Below, piece by piece: positions 16,566 through 24,644 of a stretch of DNA of 39,740 nucleotides. The notes beneath the pieces are model-generated. The model made no database searches. It worked only from the letters and a program-made list of their open reading frames with translations, and was not told where the DNA came from. Position numbers and translations under genes: made by a program. The DNA comes from an uncultured Alphaproteobacteria bacterium. Its GTDB lineage: Bacteria > Pseudomonadota > Alphaproteobacteria > HIMB59. The stretch's first letter is position 1, and every line of letters begins with the position of its first letter. Location of the stretch: NCBI GenBank assembly GCA_902610415.1, contig CACLVL010000007.1, positions 1 to 39,740 of the forward strand, written 5' to 3'.

Positions 16566-19040
16566 ATGACAAAAAAATCTAGAATTATTATTGTTGGAAG
16601 TGGGATAGTTGGTGCGAGCACTGCATATCATTTGGCCCAATTGGGTTGGAAAGATATGGTAATTCTCGATCAAGGTCCTTTATTTGAAACCGGTGGTTCT
16701 ACTAGTCATGCTCCAGGTGGTGTATTTCAAACTAATCCATCCAGAATGATGTGCAAATTTGCTCAATATACTGTTGAACTTTTGAGATCTCTAACTTTTG
16801 ATGGAAAACCTTGTTATCACACTGTCGGAGGAATTGAGGTCTCTAAAACTAAAGAAAGGCATGAGGACTTATATAGAAAACTTGGAATTGCACATAGTTA
16901 TGGACTTCAAGATGCTAAAATCATTTCGCCAGATGAAGTTTTAAAAATGAGTCCTTATATAGATCCTGAAAAAATTCATGGTGGATATTATGTACCCACT
17001 GATGGTCTTGCAGCACCAGTTAGAGCTGTAAAAGCAATGGCAAAATATGTAAAAGATTTAAAAGCTGGAGAATTCATAGGTGATACAGCAGTTAAAGGTT
17101 TTAAAATTTCTAATAATCAAATTCGAGGAGTGCAGACTTCAAATGGGGATTATGATGCCGATATTGTTTTAGTCTCAACAGGTATTTGGGCTCCCAAAAT
17201 GGGAAGACTCGCAAATATCTCTTTACCTCTGGTGCCATGTGAACATCAAATGGTTTGGCTTGAGCCTTTTGAAGAATTAAAAGAATATCAGGCTGACCAC
17301 AAGGAAGCATTAGTAGATCATGCCTTAGTTCGTCACCAAGATTACAGTCTCTATTTCAGGCAATGGAATGACTCTTATGTAATTGGAAATTATAGACATG
17401 AGCCAAGAATTTTAGAATCTGAAGATATAAAAAAACCTGAAGAGGCAGAGGAGATGCCCTCTTTAGTAGATTTCAGACCTGATGATTTTGCTGGGGCGCA
17501 CAAAGAGTCTAATTGGCTATTTCCTAAATTTGCTGAGAAAAAATTAACTAAAAAGATTAATGGGATGTTTTCATTTACTACAGATGGCAATCCTTTGATG
17601 GGAGAAACTTCAGTAAAAGGTTTGTGGACGGCAAATGCTGTTTGGATTACGCATAGTGGCGGTGTTGGAAAGGCAATGGCAGAATGGATTGTCAATGGCG
17701 AACCTGAACTTGACGTTCGTCAAGGTGATATAAATCGTTTCCATCAGCACCATCACGTCAGAAAATACTTACGAGCACGAGGAAAACAAAATTACAAAGA
17801 GGTTTACGACATCATTCATCCTTTACAACAAATGGAGCAACCAAGACCACTTAGGAGAAGTCCTTTTTATAATAGATTAGAGGGCCAAAAAGCTTATTTT
17901 TTTGAAACTATGGGATGGGAGCGTCCGCAATGGTATGAGGCTAATGCTGATTTAATGAAAGGAAAAAACTTTCCTAATCGAAATGGTTGGGCGGCAAAAT
18001 ATTGGTCCCCAATTCAAGCAGCAGAACATTTAGTTACAAGACAAACAGGTGCTCAATTTGATATCACTGGTTTTGTAAAGATTGAAGTAAGTGGTAAAGG
18101 TGCCTTAAAGTTACTTCAAAAAGTCTGTACAAATAATATTGATGTTCCTGTTGGAAAAGTTGTCTATAGCGTTATCTCCAATATGTATGGTGGAATTAAA
18201 AGTGATCTTACGATAAGTCGATTAGAAGAAAACAAATTTTGGGTTTTAGCAGGAGCAGGAAATGGAATGATTGATATTAATTGGCTTCGCTCTAATGCTC
18301 CTAATGATGGAAGTGTTCAAATCATTGATTGGACTTCCGCTTACGCAGGTATTGGTTTGTGGGGTCCAAATTCTAGATTAGCTCTTCAAAAACTTTGTGA
18401 TGATGACGATGTTTCAAATGAAGGTTTCCCGTTTTTTAGTATAAAAAGAATTTCAATTAGTAACGTTCCATGCATAGCAGTAAGAATATCTTACATAGGT
18501 GAGTTGGGATGGGAGATTTACACTCCTACAGAATATGGTTTAACTTTATGGGATGAACTTAGAGAAACCTCAAGAGAATTTAATATGATTTGCTCAGGAG
18601 CTGGTGCCTTTGAGTCTCTTAGATTAGAAAAAGGATATAGATCACTTGGCTCAGATATTCACACAAATTATAATCCCTATGAGTCTGGTTTAGGTTTTAC
18701 TGTTAAGTTAAAGAAAGATGAAGACTTTATTGGTAAGTCTGCTTTACAAAAAATTAAGGAAAAACCAGTTCAAAAAAAATTAACTTGTATGATTTTAGAA
18801 GACCCTGAGGGAATGGCTTTAGGCACAGAGCCTATTTACAGTAACGGCAAGGCTGTTGGTTATGTTACAAGCACTAATTATGGATATTTTGTAGATAAAC
18901 ATATTGTTTACGGCTACCTCCCATCAGAGTTATCAGAAAATGGGACAGCTTTAGAATTAGAATATTTTGGAAAAAGATATCCATTAAAGGTAACTCAAGA
19001 GCCTTTGTTAGACCCAGAAAATAATAGATTAAAGTCTTAA
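16566..19040 (+). CDS. Dimethylglycine/sarcosine dehydrogenase-like flavoprotein (FAD + GcvT domains)
   Basis: Bifunctional enzyme of 824 residues in the dimethylglycine/sarcosine dehydrogenase family. It oxidises an N-methyl group and traps the formaldehyde equivalent on tetrahydrofolate. The N-terminal FAD fold is IIVGSGIVGASTAYHLA (8-24). GGSTSHAPGG carries His48, at the position of the covalent-FAD histidine of mammalian DMGDH. The middle has GNPLMGETSVKGLWTANAVW. The C-terminal GcvT part begins near 440 and includes YGGIKSDLTISRL, YIGELGWEIYTP and LRLEKGYRSLGSDI. It precedes the MetF-like and DmdA-like genes on the same strand. Substrate could be dimethylglycine, sarcosine or another secondary or tertiary amine, so no gene symbol is assigned. 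Confidence 0.88.
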   Translation: MTKKSRIIIVGSGIVGASTAYHLAQLGWKDMVILDQGPLFETGGSTSHAPGGVFQTNPSRMMCKFAQYTVELLRSLTFDGKPCYHTVGGIEVSKTKERHEDLYRKLGIAHSYGLQDAKIISPDEVLKMSPYIDPEKIHGGYYVPTDGLAAPVRAVKAMAKYVKDLKAGEFIGDTAVKGFKISNNQIRGVQTSNGDYDADIVLVSTGIWAPKMGRLANISLPLVPCEHQMVWLEPFEELKEYQADHKEALVDHALVRHQDYSLYFRQWNDSYVIGNYRHEPRILESEDIKKPEEAEEMPSLVDFRPDDFAGAHKESNWLFPKFAEKKLTKKINGMFSFTTDGNPLMGETSVKGLWTANAVWITHSGGVGKAMAEWIVNGEPELDVRQGDINRFHQHHHVRKYLRARGKQNYKEVYDIIHPLQQMEQPRPLRRSPFYNRLEGQKAYFFETMGWERPQWYEANADLMKGKNFPNRNGWAAKYWSPIQAAEHLVTRQTGAQFDITGFVKIEVSGKGALKLLQKVCTNNIDVPVGKVVYSVISNMYGGIKSDLTISRLEENKFWVLAGAGNGMIDINWLRSNAPNDGSVQIIDWTSAYAGIGLWGPNSRLALQKLCDDDDVSNEGFPFFSIKRISISNVPCIAVRISYIGELGWEIYTPTEYGLTLWDELRETSREFNMICSGAGAFESLRLEKGYRSLGSDIHTNYNPYESGLGFTVKLKKDEDFIGKSALQKIKEKPVQKKLTCMILEDPEGMALGTEPIYSNGKAVGYVTSTNYGYFVDKHIVYGYLPSELSENGTALELEYFGKRYPLKVTQEPLLDPENNRLKS

Positions 19041-19057
19041 TTGTTATATTTTAAATT

Positions 19058-19939
19058 ATGAGCAAAGATAATATCGTATCTTTATTAAATGGTTTCACAG
19101 TCGAACTTAATCCAAAAGTAAGACATAAATTAAATTCAATTCCACTAGATAAAAAAAATAATGTTTATATTACCTATCTTCCTGACGCTACTGAAGAAGA
19201 TATTTTAGAAACAGTTGAATTTGTTTCTAATCAAAATTTAGTTCCCATTACCCATTTACCTGCAAGGACAATGAAAGACCTGGAACACGTTTCAAGTTTT
19301 TTGAAAGAACTTAGAAAAAGAACTGATAGTAAAAAAATATTGGTTATTGGAGGTGGAGGTAATCAAAATGGATCTATCTCCTCTTCTCTAGAAATATTAG
19401 AGTCTGATTTGCTAAATGATAACGATTTCACTGAGATTGGTGTTGCTGGACATCCTGAGGGATCTCCAGATATAAATCAAGAAACTATTAATGACTTTTT
19501 AAATAAAAAGTATGATCTTTCTCAAAATAAAAATTTAAATATAGAGTTAGTAACACAGTTTTTTTTTAATGCCTCGCCTTTCATAGACTGGTGTCAGGAT
19601 TTAAAGGCCAAACATATTAATTTACCAGTAAGAGTTGGTTTCCCTGGTCCTGCATCATTTAAGACCTTACTAAACTTTGGTATAATGAGCGGGGTAGGAA
19701 ATTCGATAAATTTCCTAAAAAAAAACTCCTCTAAAGTAACTGATCTTCTCACGAAAACATCTAATGATGATATGCTTATTGAATTAGCTAATTTTGCTCA
19801 AGGTGAAAACTCACTAAAAAACTTTCATTGTTTTCCTTTTGGTGGATTTGAAAAAACTTGTTTATGGTTAAATGCTGTCCAAAGTGGTGAATTTACAATT
19901 GATAATAGTAAAATAGTCCTCCACAAAAAAATTTTTTAA
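19058..19939 (+). CDS. metF: Methylenetetrahydrofolate reductase-like protein
   Basis: MetF-family flavoprotein (293 residues) interconverting 5,10-methylene-THF and 5-methyl-THF. The barrel blocks are recognisable. Glu16 in FTVELNPK sits where the catalytic Glu of the family starts the first strand. VYITYLPDA, PITHLPAR, IGGGGNQNGS, IGVAGHPEGSPDI, LVTQFFFN and LPVRVGFPGPAS follow. It starts 17 bp after the DMGDH-like gene and is followed after 78 bp by the DmdA-like gene. In catabolic settings such as the vanillate ligM-metF pair, MetF runs in the oxidative direction to clear 5-methyl-THF made by a demethylase. The same logic fits here, but biosynthetic MetF activity is not excluded. Confidence 0.85.
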   Translation: MSKDNIVSLLNGFTVELNPKVRHKLNSIPLDKKNNVYITYLPDATEEDILETVEFVSNQNLVPITHLPARTMKDLEHVSSFLKELRKRTDSKKILVIGGGGNQNGSISSSLEILESDLLNDNDFTEIGVAGHPEGSPDINQETINDFLNKKYDLSQNKNLNIELVTQFFFNASPFIDWCQDLKAKHINLPVRVGFPGPASFKTLLNFGIMSGVGNSINFLKKNSSKVTDLLTKTSNDDMLIELANFAQGENSLKNFHCFPFGGFEKTCLWLNAVQSGEFTIDNSKIVLHKKIF

Positions 19940-19993
19940 CCATACGATTTTGATTGCATACAACAGAAAAAGAAATTAATTTTTTTCCATTGC

Positions 19994-20017
19994 TACAATA
20001 GCTTTACTGGAGGATAA
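19994..20017 (+). promoter_or_regulatory. Strong Shine-Dalgarno and possible -10 before the DmdA-like gene
   Basis: GGAGG at 20009-20013 lies 4 bases before the ATG at 20018. It is the strongest Shine-Dalgarno noticed in the window and suggests high expression. TACAAT at 19994-19999 could be a -10 box, giving a leader of only about 12 nt, but no matching -35 was found. The gene may instead be read through from the upstream genes. Confidence 0.45.
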
Positions 20018-21322
20018 ATGAAGCTAACACAACCAAGCACAGTGGACCAGTCAGACAGACAAGTCCCTTATAACTTAAGACAATCTGGTCCAACACCACA
20101 ACAAATGTTGATTTCAACAAGAGTTAGAAAATCTGCCTATTGGCATTTATCAGTAGAGGCTGGATGTTGGAGATGTACTGTTTACAACCGAATGTATCAT
20201 CCTAGAGGATACGTAAAGCCTGAGGATGGTGGTGCAATGGTAGAGTATGATGCACTTGTAAATCATGTAACCATGTGGAATGTCGCTGTAGAGAGACAAA
20301 TTAGAGTCAAAGGTCCTGATGCACTAAAGTTTACAAACTACGTAATTACAAGAGATGCTTCAAGAATTGAAGTAATGAATGGTAAATATGTAATTTTATG
20401 TAATAGCAAGGGAGGAGTTTTGAATGATCCAATCTTGTTAAGAGTTGCTGAGGATGAATTTTGGTTTTCTTTATCTGACTCCGATATCATGTTTTTCCTA
20501 CAAGGTGTTAATCATGATAAAAAATTTAATGTTACTATTGATGAAATAGATGCTGCACCTGTTCAAATTCAAGGACCTAAGTCTGTTGATTTAATGGCAG
20601 ATCTTGTTGGTGAAGCGGTAAGAGATATTCCATATTATGGTTTGATGGAAGCTAAAGTAGGAGGAAGAGATTGTATAATTTCTCAAACAGGATTCACAGG
20701 TGAAAAGGGTTATGAGATTTACCTCAAAAATGCAACTCTATATGCTGATGATATGTGGTATGCAGTTTTAGATGCAGGTAAAAAACATAATTTAAAAGTA
20801 ATCGCTCCTGCTCACCATAGAAGAATAGCTGCGGGAATTTTATCTTGGGGTCAAGATCTTGACTCAGAGACTTACCCATTCCAGTGCAACCTAGGATATC
20901 AAGTTCCAAGAAAAAAAACTGACGATTATATAGGTAAAGATGCTTTAGAAGCTATGAGAGCCAAAATTGAAGCTGGAGAAAAGCCTTACAGCAATCAGTT
21001 AGTTGGCTTCGCTCTAGGTGGCAAACCAATAGATGAGTATGCTCCAGATTTTTGGCTAGTTTCTGAAGATGGTAATACACCAGTTGGATACTTAACATCT
21101 CCTTGGTACTCTCCTGAATTAGAAACAAATATTGCTATGGGATATGTGCCGTATGAAAAAAAAGATATTGGAAACAAATTCAAATTTCATTTACCTGATG
21201 CATATTGTGATACACCTGGTCAACCAGTTGATGGAGAAATTGTTGAAATACCTTTTAGACCATCTGTTAATCCAAATGCTCGAGAGATTGCAAAATCCGA
21301 AGGTAGAGATACCGCTTACTAA
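20018..21322 (+). CDS. DmdA-like GcvT-fold demethylase/aminomethyltransferase
   Basis: GcvT-superfamily protein of 434 residues, tetrahydrofolate-dependent. It resembles DMSP demethylase DmdA more than glycine-cleavage T protein. Shared blocks as I recall DmdA are CTVYNRM, HVTMWNVAVERQ, KGGVLNDPILL (131-141), DSDIMFFLQGV and IQGPKSVDLM. The Asn-Asp-Pro at 136-138 replaces the Asp-Asp of true GcvT, and TGFTGEKGYEIY (224-235) closes the folate pocket. It is about 65 residues longer than the Pelagibacter DmdA, with extra N- and C-terminal stretches, so orthology to DmdA is doubtful. A strong Shine-Dalgarno precedes it and a clear terminator follows. The methyl donor may be a sulfonium, ammonium or methoxy compound. 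Confidence 0.8.
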   Translation: MKLTQPSTVDQSDRQVPYNLRQSGPTPQQMLISTRVRKSAYWHLSVEAGCWRCTVYNRMYHPRGYVKPEDGGAMVEYDALVNHVTMWNVAVERQIRVKGPDALKFTNYVITRDASRIEVMNGKYVILCNSKGGVLNDPILLRVAEDEFWFSLSDSDIMFFLQGVNHDKKFNVTIDEIDAAPVQIQGPKSVDLMADLVGEAVRDIPYYGLMEAKVGGRDCIISQTGFTGEKGYEIYLKNATLYADDMWYAVLDAGKKHNLKVIAPAHHRRIAAGILSWGQDLDSETYPFQCNLGYQVPRKKTDDYIGKDALEAMRAKIEAGEKPYSNQLVGFALGGKPIDEYAPDFWLVSEDGNTPVGYLTSPWYSPELETNIAMGYVPYEKKDIGNKFKFHLPDAYCDTPGQPVDGEIVEIPFRPSVNPNAREIAKSEGRDTAY

Positions 21323-21334
21323 AATTACCCTTTT

Positions 21335-21360
21335 AAGCCCAGTTTTTACTGGGCTTTTTA
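21335..21360 (+). terminator. Rho-independent terminator
   Basis: The inverted repeat AAGCCCAG-TTTTTA-CTGGGCTT has perfect 8-bp arms and a 6-nt loop, followed by a T tract. It starts 12 bp after the stop codon of the DmdA-like gene and should end the methyl-metabolism transcript. It is the clearest intrinsic terminator in the window. Confidence 0.92.
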
Positions 21361-21398
21361 TATTTGAAATTTAAATTTCCTGTAATAATCTAGATTAT
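21361..21398 (+). promoter_or_regulatory. Possible promoter with a 14-bp palindrome before the ATG at 21399
   Basis: Just after the terminator, TTGAAA (21364-21369) and AATAAT (21384-21389, preceded by TG) could form a promoter, though the 14-bp spacer is short. A perfect 14-bp palindrome, ATAATCTAGATTAT (21385-21398), abuts the start codon and could be an operator. In AT-rich DNA a palindrome of this size can arise by chance. Confidence 0.3.
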
Positions 21399-21773
21399 AT
21401 GAATATTGTAAGAATAATAAATAGTTCAAAGCTATATGATTTATATGATCAAATGTTCGACTATTTTAATTTAGCGATTTATGATTTGGAGTCTAAGTTA
21501 GATACTAATTTTGACTATAAAAAAATTAAAAATAAATTAGAAACGTTTGCTGACAATCACTTTAAAAGTGCTCTTAATGAATTTAATAGTGAAATTTTAA
21601 AACTTAAAGATCAGATCCCTGATGATTTTGTTAAAATTGAAAAACTATCAAATGAATTAAAGACTTATTTTAATACCTTTTTAGAAAAAAAACTTTTTGA
21701 TGATCATAAAATAGAAGATTTAAAAAATAGTTTTAAAAAAAGTCTTGATAAAATAAATAAGATTCATTCTTAA
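21399..21773 (+). CDS. Hypothetical helical protein upstream of rmuC
   Basis: I do not recognise this 124-residue protein. It is rich in Lys, Asp, Leu and Phe, with no Cys or Trp, no signal peptide and no membrane segment. The charged, heptad-like composition (for example KKIKNKLETFADNHFKSALN and IEDLKNSFKKSLDKINKI) predicts an almost wholly helical, perhaps coiled-coil, protein. It has its own promoter-like region after the terminator and lies 21 bp upstream of rmuC on the same strand, so the two are probably cotranscribed. Codon use looks like its neighbours. A structural or partner role for RmuC can only be guessed. Confidence 0.6.
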   Translation: MNIVRIINSSKLYDLYDQMFDYFNLAIYDLESKLDTNFDYKKIKNKLETFADNHFKSALNEFNSEILKLKDQIPDDFVKIEKLSNELKTYFNTFLEKKLFDDHKIEDLKNSFKKSLDKINKIHS

Positions 21774-21794
21774 AAGTTATTAAATTATTCAAAG

Positions 21795-22757
21795 ATGAAC
21801 ACAGATATCATTATAATTATTTTTCTTGTAATTGTTATTATACTTTTATTAATAACTGTTAAAAATACGTTTAATAAATCAAATAATAGTTTTGATGTTG
21901 ATATAAGAAAAATGAGCCAAAATTTAGAGAGTTTGTACAGTAAAACTTTGGAGCAAACAGGATATGTTAATTCAAAAATAGATGAGATTGGAATTCTAAC
22001 AAAAAAGATGTCTAATGCTATGTCCTCAAATATTTCCGATATGGGAGAAATGGGTGAAATTATTTTAGAAAATATTTTAGAAGATTGTGGTATGACTAAA
22101 GACAGAGACTATAAAACTCAATTTACAGACAAGAATGAAAATGGACAGGTATTTAGACCAGATGTTGTAGTTTTTTTACCAGAAAATAGAAATATTGTCA
22201 TCGATTCTAAGGTACCAATGAAAGATTGGTATGAATTTCAAAACACAGATAATGAACAATCTAAGGTTAACTCGATTAAAAATTTTATAAATTCTGTGAA
22301 AAGTCATATTAATAGTATTCATAAAAAAGATTATACTAATCTTTTAAAAGTCAATTCTCCTGACTATGTATTTATTTTTATGCCTCATGAATTTGCTCTA
22401 ATAACAGCTCAAAAATATGATCAGAGTATTTCAAATTATGCTCAACAAAAACAAGTCATTATAGTTGGCCCATCAACTTTAATTATGTGTATGAAGTTAG
22501 TTGAGAGTATTTGGAGATTAGAAAAACAAAATAAAAATTCAAAAGAAGTAGCTGAAATAGCAGGTGGAATGTTTGATCAAATTGCAAAGGCTATAAATTT
22601 ACTTGATAAAACTGAGTCTAACATGATTAAATCTGCAGAAAATATAAGTCAAACAAAAAAATATATTAAGGACGGTAAGGGAAGTTTGCTTAGTAGAGCT
22701 AATAAAATGAAAGAGTTAGGAGCTAAAACAAAAATAGACTTAGATTTTAAAGAATGA
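21795..22757 (+). CDS. rmuC: RmuC-family protein (DNA recombination)
   Basis: RmuC family protein of 320 residues with a PD-(D/E)XK nuclease-like core, linked in E. coli to limiting inversions at short repeats. An N-terminal hydrophobic helix (about 4-21, DIIIIIFLVIVIILLLI) should anchor it in the inner membrane. A short coiled coil (about 35-75) and the conserved core follow: GEMGEIILENILEDCGM, RPDVVVFLPENRNIVIDSKVP and VNSPDYVFIFMPHEFAL. It is shorter than E. coli RmuC (475 residues), lacking most of the long coiled coil, which is usual in reduced genomes. The next gene overlaps its stop by 4 nt (ATGA). Confidence 0.9.
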   Translation: MNTDIIIIIFLVIVIILLLITVKNTFNKSNNSFDVDIRKMSQNLESLYSKTLEQTGYVNSKIDEIGILTKKMSNAMSSNISDMGEMGEIILENILEDCGMTKDRDYKTQFTDKNENGQVFRPDVVVFLPENRNIVIDSKVPMKDWYEFQNTDNEQSKVNSIKNFINSVKSHINSIHKKDYTNLLKVNSPDYVFIFMPHEFALITAQKYDQSISNYAQQKQVIIVGPSTLIMCMKLVESIWRLEKQNKNSKEVAEIAGGMFDQIAKAINLLDKTESNMIKSAENISQTKKYIKDGKGSLLSRANKMKELGAKTKIDLDFKE

Positions 22758-23728
22758 AAATTCTTATTTACAGTTTCAATGATAAAATAGGAGATGGTTT
22801 ACAAAAGATAACATTTCTTCAAAAAATAAAAGATATTTATCCTAACTCAATAATTTATTACACAACAAGTCAAACAACAACTCTTAAAGATAAATTAAAT
22901 CCATTAGTTAAAGATATTATTCATGAATTTATAGAAAATAATAAAATTAACTCCTCTCTTCTGAGTCTTTTAAGAGGCAATGATAAAATCCCAAGAGTTA
23001 AATTTGATTTAATAATAGATTTACAAAAAGTTGTGTTAAGAACATTGAGTCTAAGAAAAATACCCCACAAAAAATTTTTTAGCGCATCTGCCAATTTTTT
23101 ATTTTCAGATTTTAAAAATAATAATAATTTGAAATTTAAAAATATTTATATAGAACAATTTTACTTTAATATTTTGTCAACTATTCAAGATGATGTAATA
23201 GATAAGATACCTAGTATTCATGTCCCCAATAGTAAATTTATTGATGACATTATCACTGATAAGAAAAAGAATATTGCTATTGCCCCAGGTGCCGGAAACC
23301 CTATTAGGCAGTGGCAATTTGATAATTATTTGCAAATAGCAAAAAAGCTTAGAGATAGACAGTACAATGTATTTTTTTTTTTAGGACCAAGTGAGAAATC
23401 CTTTTTAAATGTATGTCTTGAAAATAAATTTATTTGCCCTGAATGGAAGAATGGTCAAATAATTGCTAGTGATATATCTTTCACGATGAATTTAGCAAAA
23501 AAAATGAGCTGTTTGTTATGTAATGATGGCGGCACTGCTTGGATGTTTGAATTCGCTGGTGTAAAAACTTTAAAACTATTTGGTGTTACTAATGAGAAAA
23601 AATTTTCAAGGCCTGGCTACTCTCAGTCTATTCAAGTTAAAGATTTTGGGTATGATGATTTAAAAGATTTTCCATTAATTGAATACGAGAATATATTAAA
23701 CAACTTTTTAAAAAGTATAGTTGATTAA
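22754..23728 (+). CDS. GT9-family (heptosyltransferase-like) glycosyltransferase
   Basis: Glycosyltransferase family 9 protein, 324 residues, GT-B fold, probably adding a heptose or other sugar to LPS core or another surface glycan on the cytoplasmic face. The first domain opens with ILIYSFNDKIGDGLQK, a degenerate form of the usual GxxGD. The second domain has IAPGAGNPIRQWQFDNY (nucleotide-sugar site) and CNDGGTAWMFEFAGVKTLKLFG, the counterpart of the NDTGPMHLA motif, in which the usual Pro and His are replaced. It overlaps rmuC upstream and converges on the GT32-like gene with a 4-bp tail overlap. The donor and acceptor are unknown. Confidence 0.8.
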   Translation: MKILIYSFNDKIGDGLQKITFLQKIKDIYPNSIIYYTTSQTTTLKDKLNPLVKDIIHEFIENNKINSSLLSLLRGNDKIPRVKFDLIIDLQKVVLRTLSLRKIPHKKFFSASANFLFSDFKNNNNLKFKNIYIEQFYFNILSTIQDDVIDKIPSIHVPNSKFIDDIITDKKKNIAIAPGAGNPIRQWQFDNYLQIAKKLRDRQYNVFFFLGPSEKSFLNVCLENKFICPEWKNGQIIASDISFTMNLAKKMSCLLCNDGGTAWMFEFAGVKTLKLFGVTNEKKFSRPGYSQSIQVKDFGYDDLKDFPLIEYENILNNFLKSIVD

Positions 23729-24543
23729 TTGCAAATTTTTAAATTTTTTACATAAGTATAGCTTGGAACAGTATAGTGCCTAACAGATGAACCTTTGATT
23801 TTAAAAATACCATTATTATTAAACTTAACATCTAATTCTGCGAGATCAGAGATATCGTATTTAGAGATGTATTTTCTCATTACTTTTGTGTACATACCAG
23901 GTCCTGTAAAATTAAGAATTGCTAGCTTAGGGTTTTGGAATAATTTATCTTTATAATTTGGATAATCTGAGCAAATTTCGTTGATTAATTTTTCTAAAAA
24001 TAAATGCTTAGAGGAGAATGCTAATCCCCATTGCAAAAAGTAATTAAATGGTCTTTTTAGATTAAAAAGTTTTAAATTTCTTGGGGGGTATAAACATTCA
24101 TTGTCTTCATAAGTAATTACTCCTTTATCATTTTCATTATGTAACTGATTTAATGGACAGTCACATCCTTTTGCTATATCAAAATAATATCCACCCCTAT
24201 CATGTAGTATGCAATATCTAAAAATATCAGCTTTCATCGGACCAAAATTAGAATTAAAGTATATTTTAGAAATATCCTCTTTGCCCCATTGTGACTGCAT
24301 ATAATCATCCCTGTGCTCTTTATCGTATAGATAAAAAGAAAGTGAGGGATTTTTATCTCTAAAGATTTCTATTGATTTAGAGTGCGTTTTTCCTAAATAT
24401 CTTGTTTCCCATGTTTGGAATACCGTAGAAGGAATTTGATTTTTTGAGGGTTGATTTGAAATTCTGTCTTTAATTTCTATAAGTGGGTATTCTGTATAAC
24501 TTCTTATAAGTTTTCGAATATTATAACCTATTGATTGTTTCAT
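23725..24543 (-). CDS. GT32-like glycosyltransferase (DXD-region type)
   Basis: A 272-residue glycosyltransferase of the capsular/OCH1 (GT32, Gly_transf_sug) type. [15 protein letters not shown] (37-51) is the opening strand of that family, and [20 protein letters not shown] (103-122) is the nucleotide-sugar and metal region. The usual D-x-D is degenerate: Asp122 is followed by Ile-Ala, with another Asp at 128, so the metal site may be altered. There is no membrane segment. The ATG lies only 5 bp after the 3' CCA of tRNA-Ser with no room for a Shine-Dalgarno, so its mRNA may begin at the tRNA processing site. The acceptor is unknown. Confidence 0.8.
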   Translation of the reverse strand: MKQSIGYNIRKLIRSYTEYPLIEIKDRISNQPSKNQIPSTVFQTWETRYLGKTHSKSIEIFRDKNPSLSFYLYDKEHRDDYMQSQWGKEDISKIYFNSNFGPMKADIFRYCILHDRGGYYFDIAKGCDCPLNQLHNENDKGVITYEDNECLYPPRNLKLFNLKRPFNYFLQWGLAFSSKHLFLEKLINEICSDYPNYKDKLFQNPKLAILNFTGPGMYTKVMRKYISKYDISDLAELDVKFNNNGIFKIKGSSVRHYTVPSYTYVKNLKICN

Positions 24544-24548
24544 TTATT

Positions 24549-24638
24549 TGGCGGAGAGAGTGGGATTCGAACCCACGATAGAGTTGCCCCTATACACGCG
24601 TTCCAGGCGTGCGCCTTAAACCACTCGGCCATCTCTCC
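24549..24638 (-). tRNA. tRNA-Ser (anticodon GGA)
   Basis: The reverse complement folds as a class II tRNA. The acceptor stem is GGAGAGA/TCTCTCC with discriminator G. The D arm is GCCGAGTGGTTTAAGGC, the anticodon arm is CACGC-CTGGAAC-GCGTG with anticodon GGA, and a long variable arm is present. The T arm is GTGGGTTCGAATCCCAC. The 3' CCA is encoded (24551-24549). It reads UCC and UCU serine codons. It sits 6 bp after the lepA stop and 5 bp before the next start, so it is probably excised from an mRNA. Confidence 0.97.
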
Positions 24639-24644
24639 AAAAAA

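Noticed and set aside
17390-17695. 101-codon minus-strand open frame inside the DMGDH-like gene
   Set aside because: It lies wholly antisense to a strongly conserved coding region, has no family motif and no start context. Other antisense frames, such as 4723-4917, 9033-9269, 28098-28451 and 35478-35774, were dropped for the same reason.
21132-21374. 80-codon plus-strand frame overlapping the end of the DmdA-like gene
   Set aside because: It runs out of frame through conserved coding sequence and across the terminator hairpin, so it is a shadow frame.
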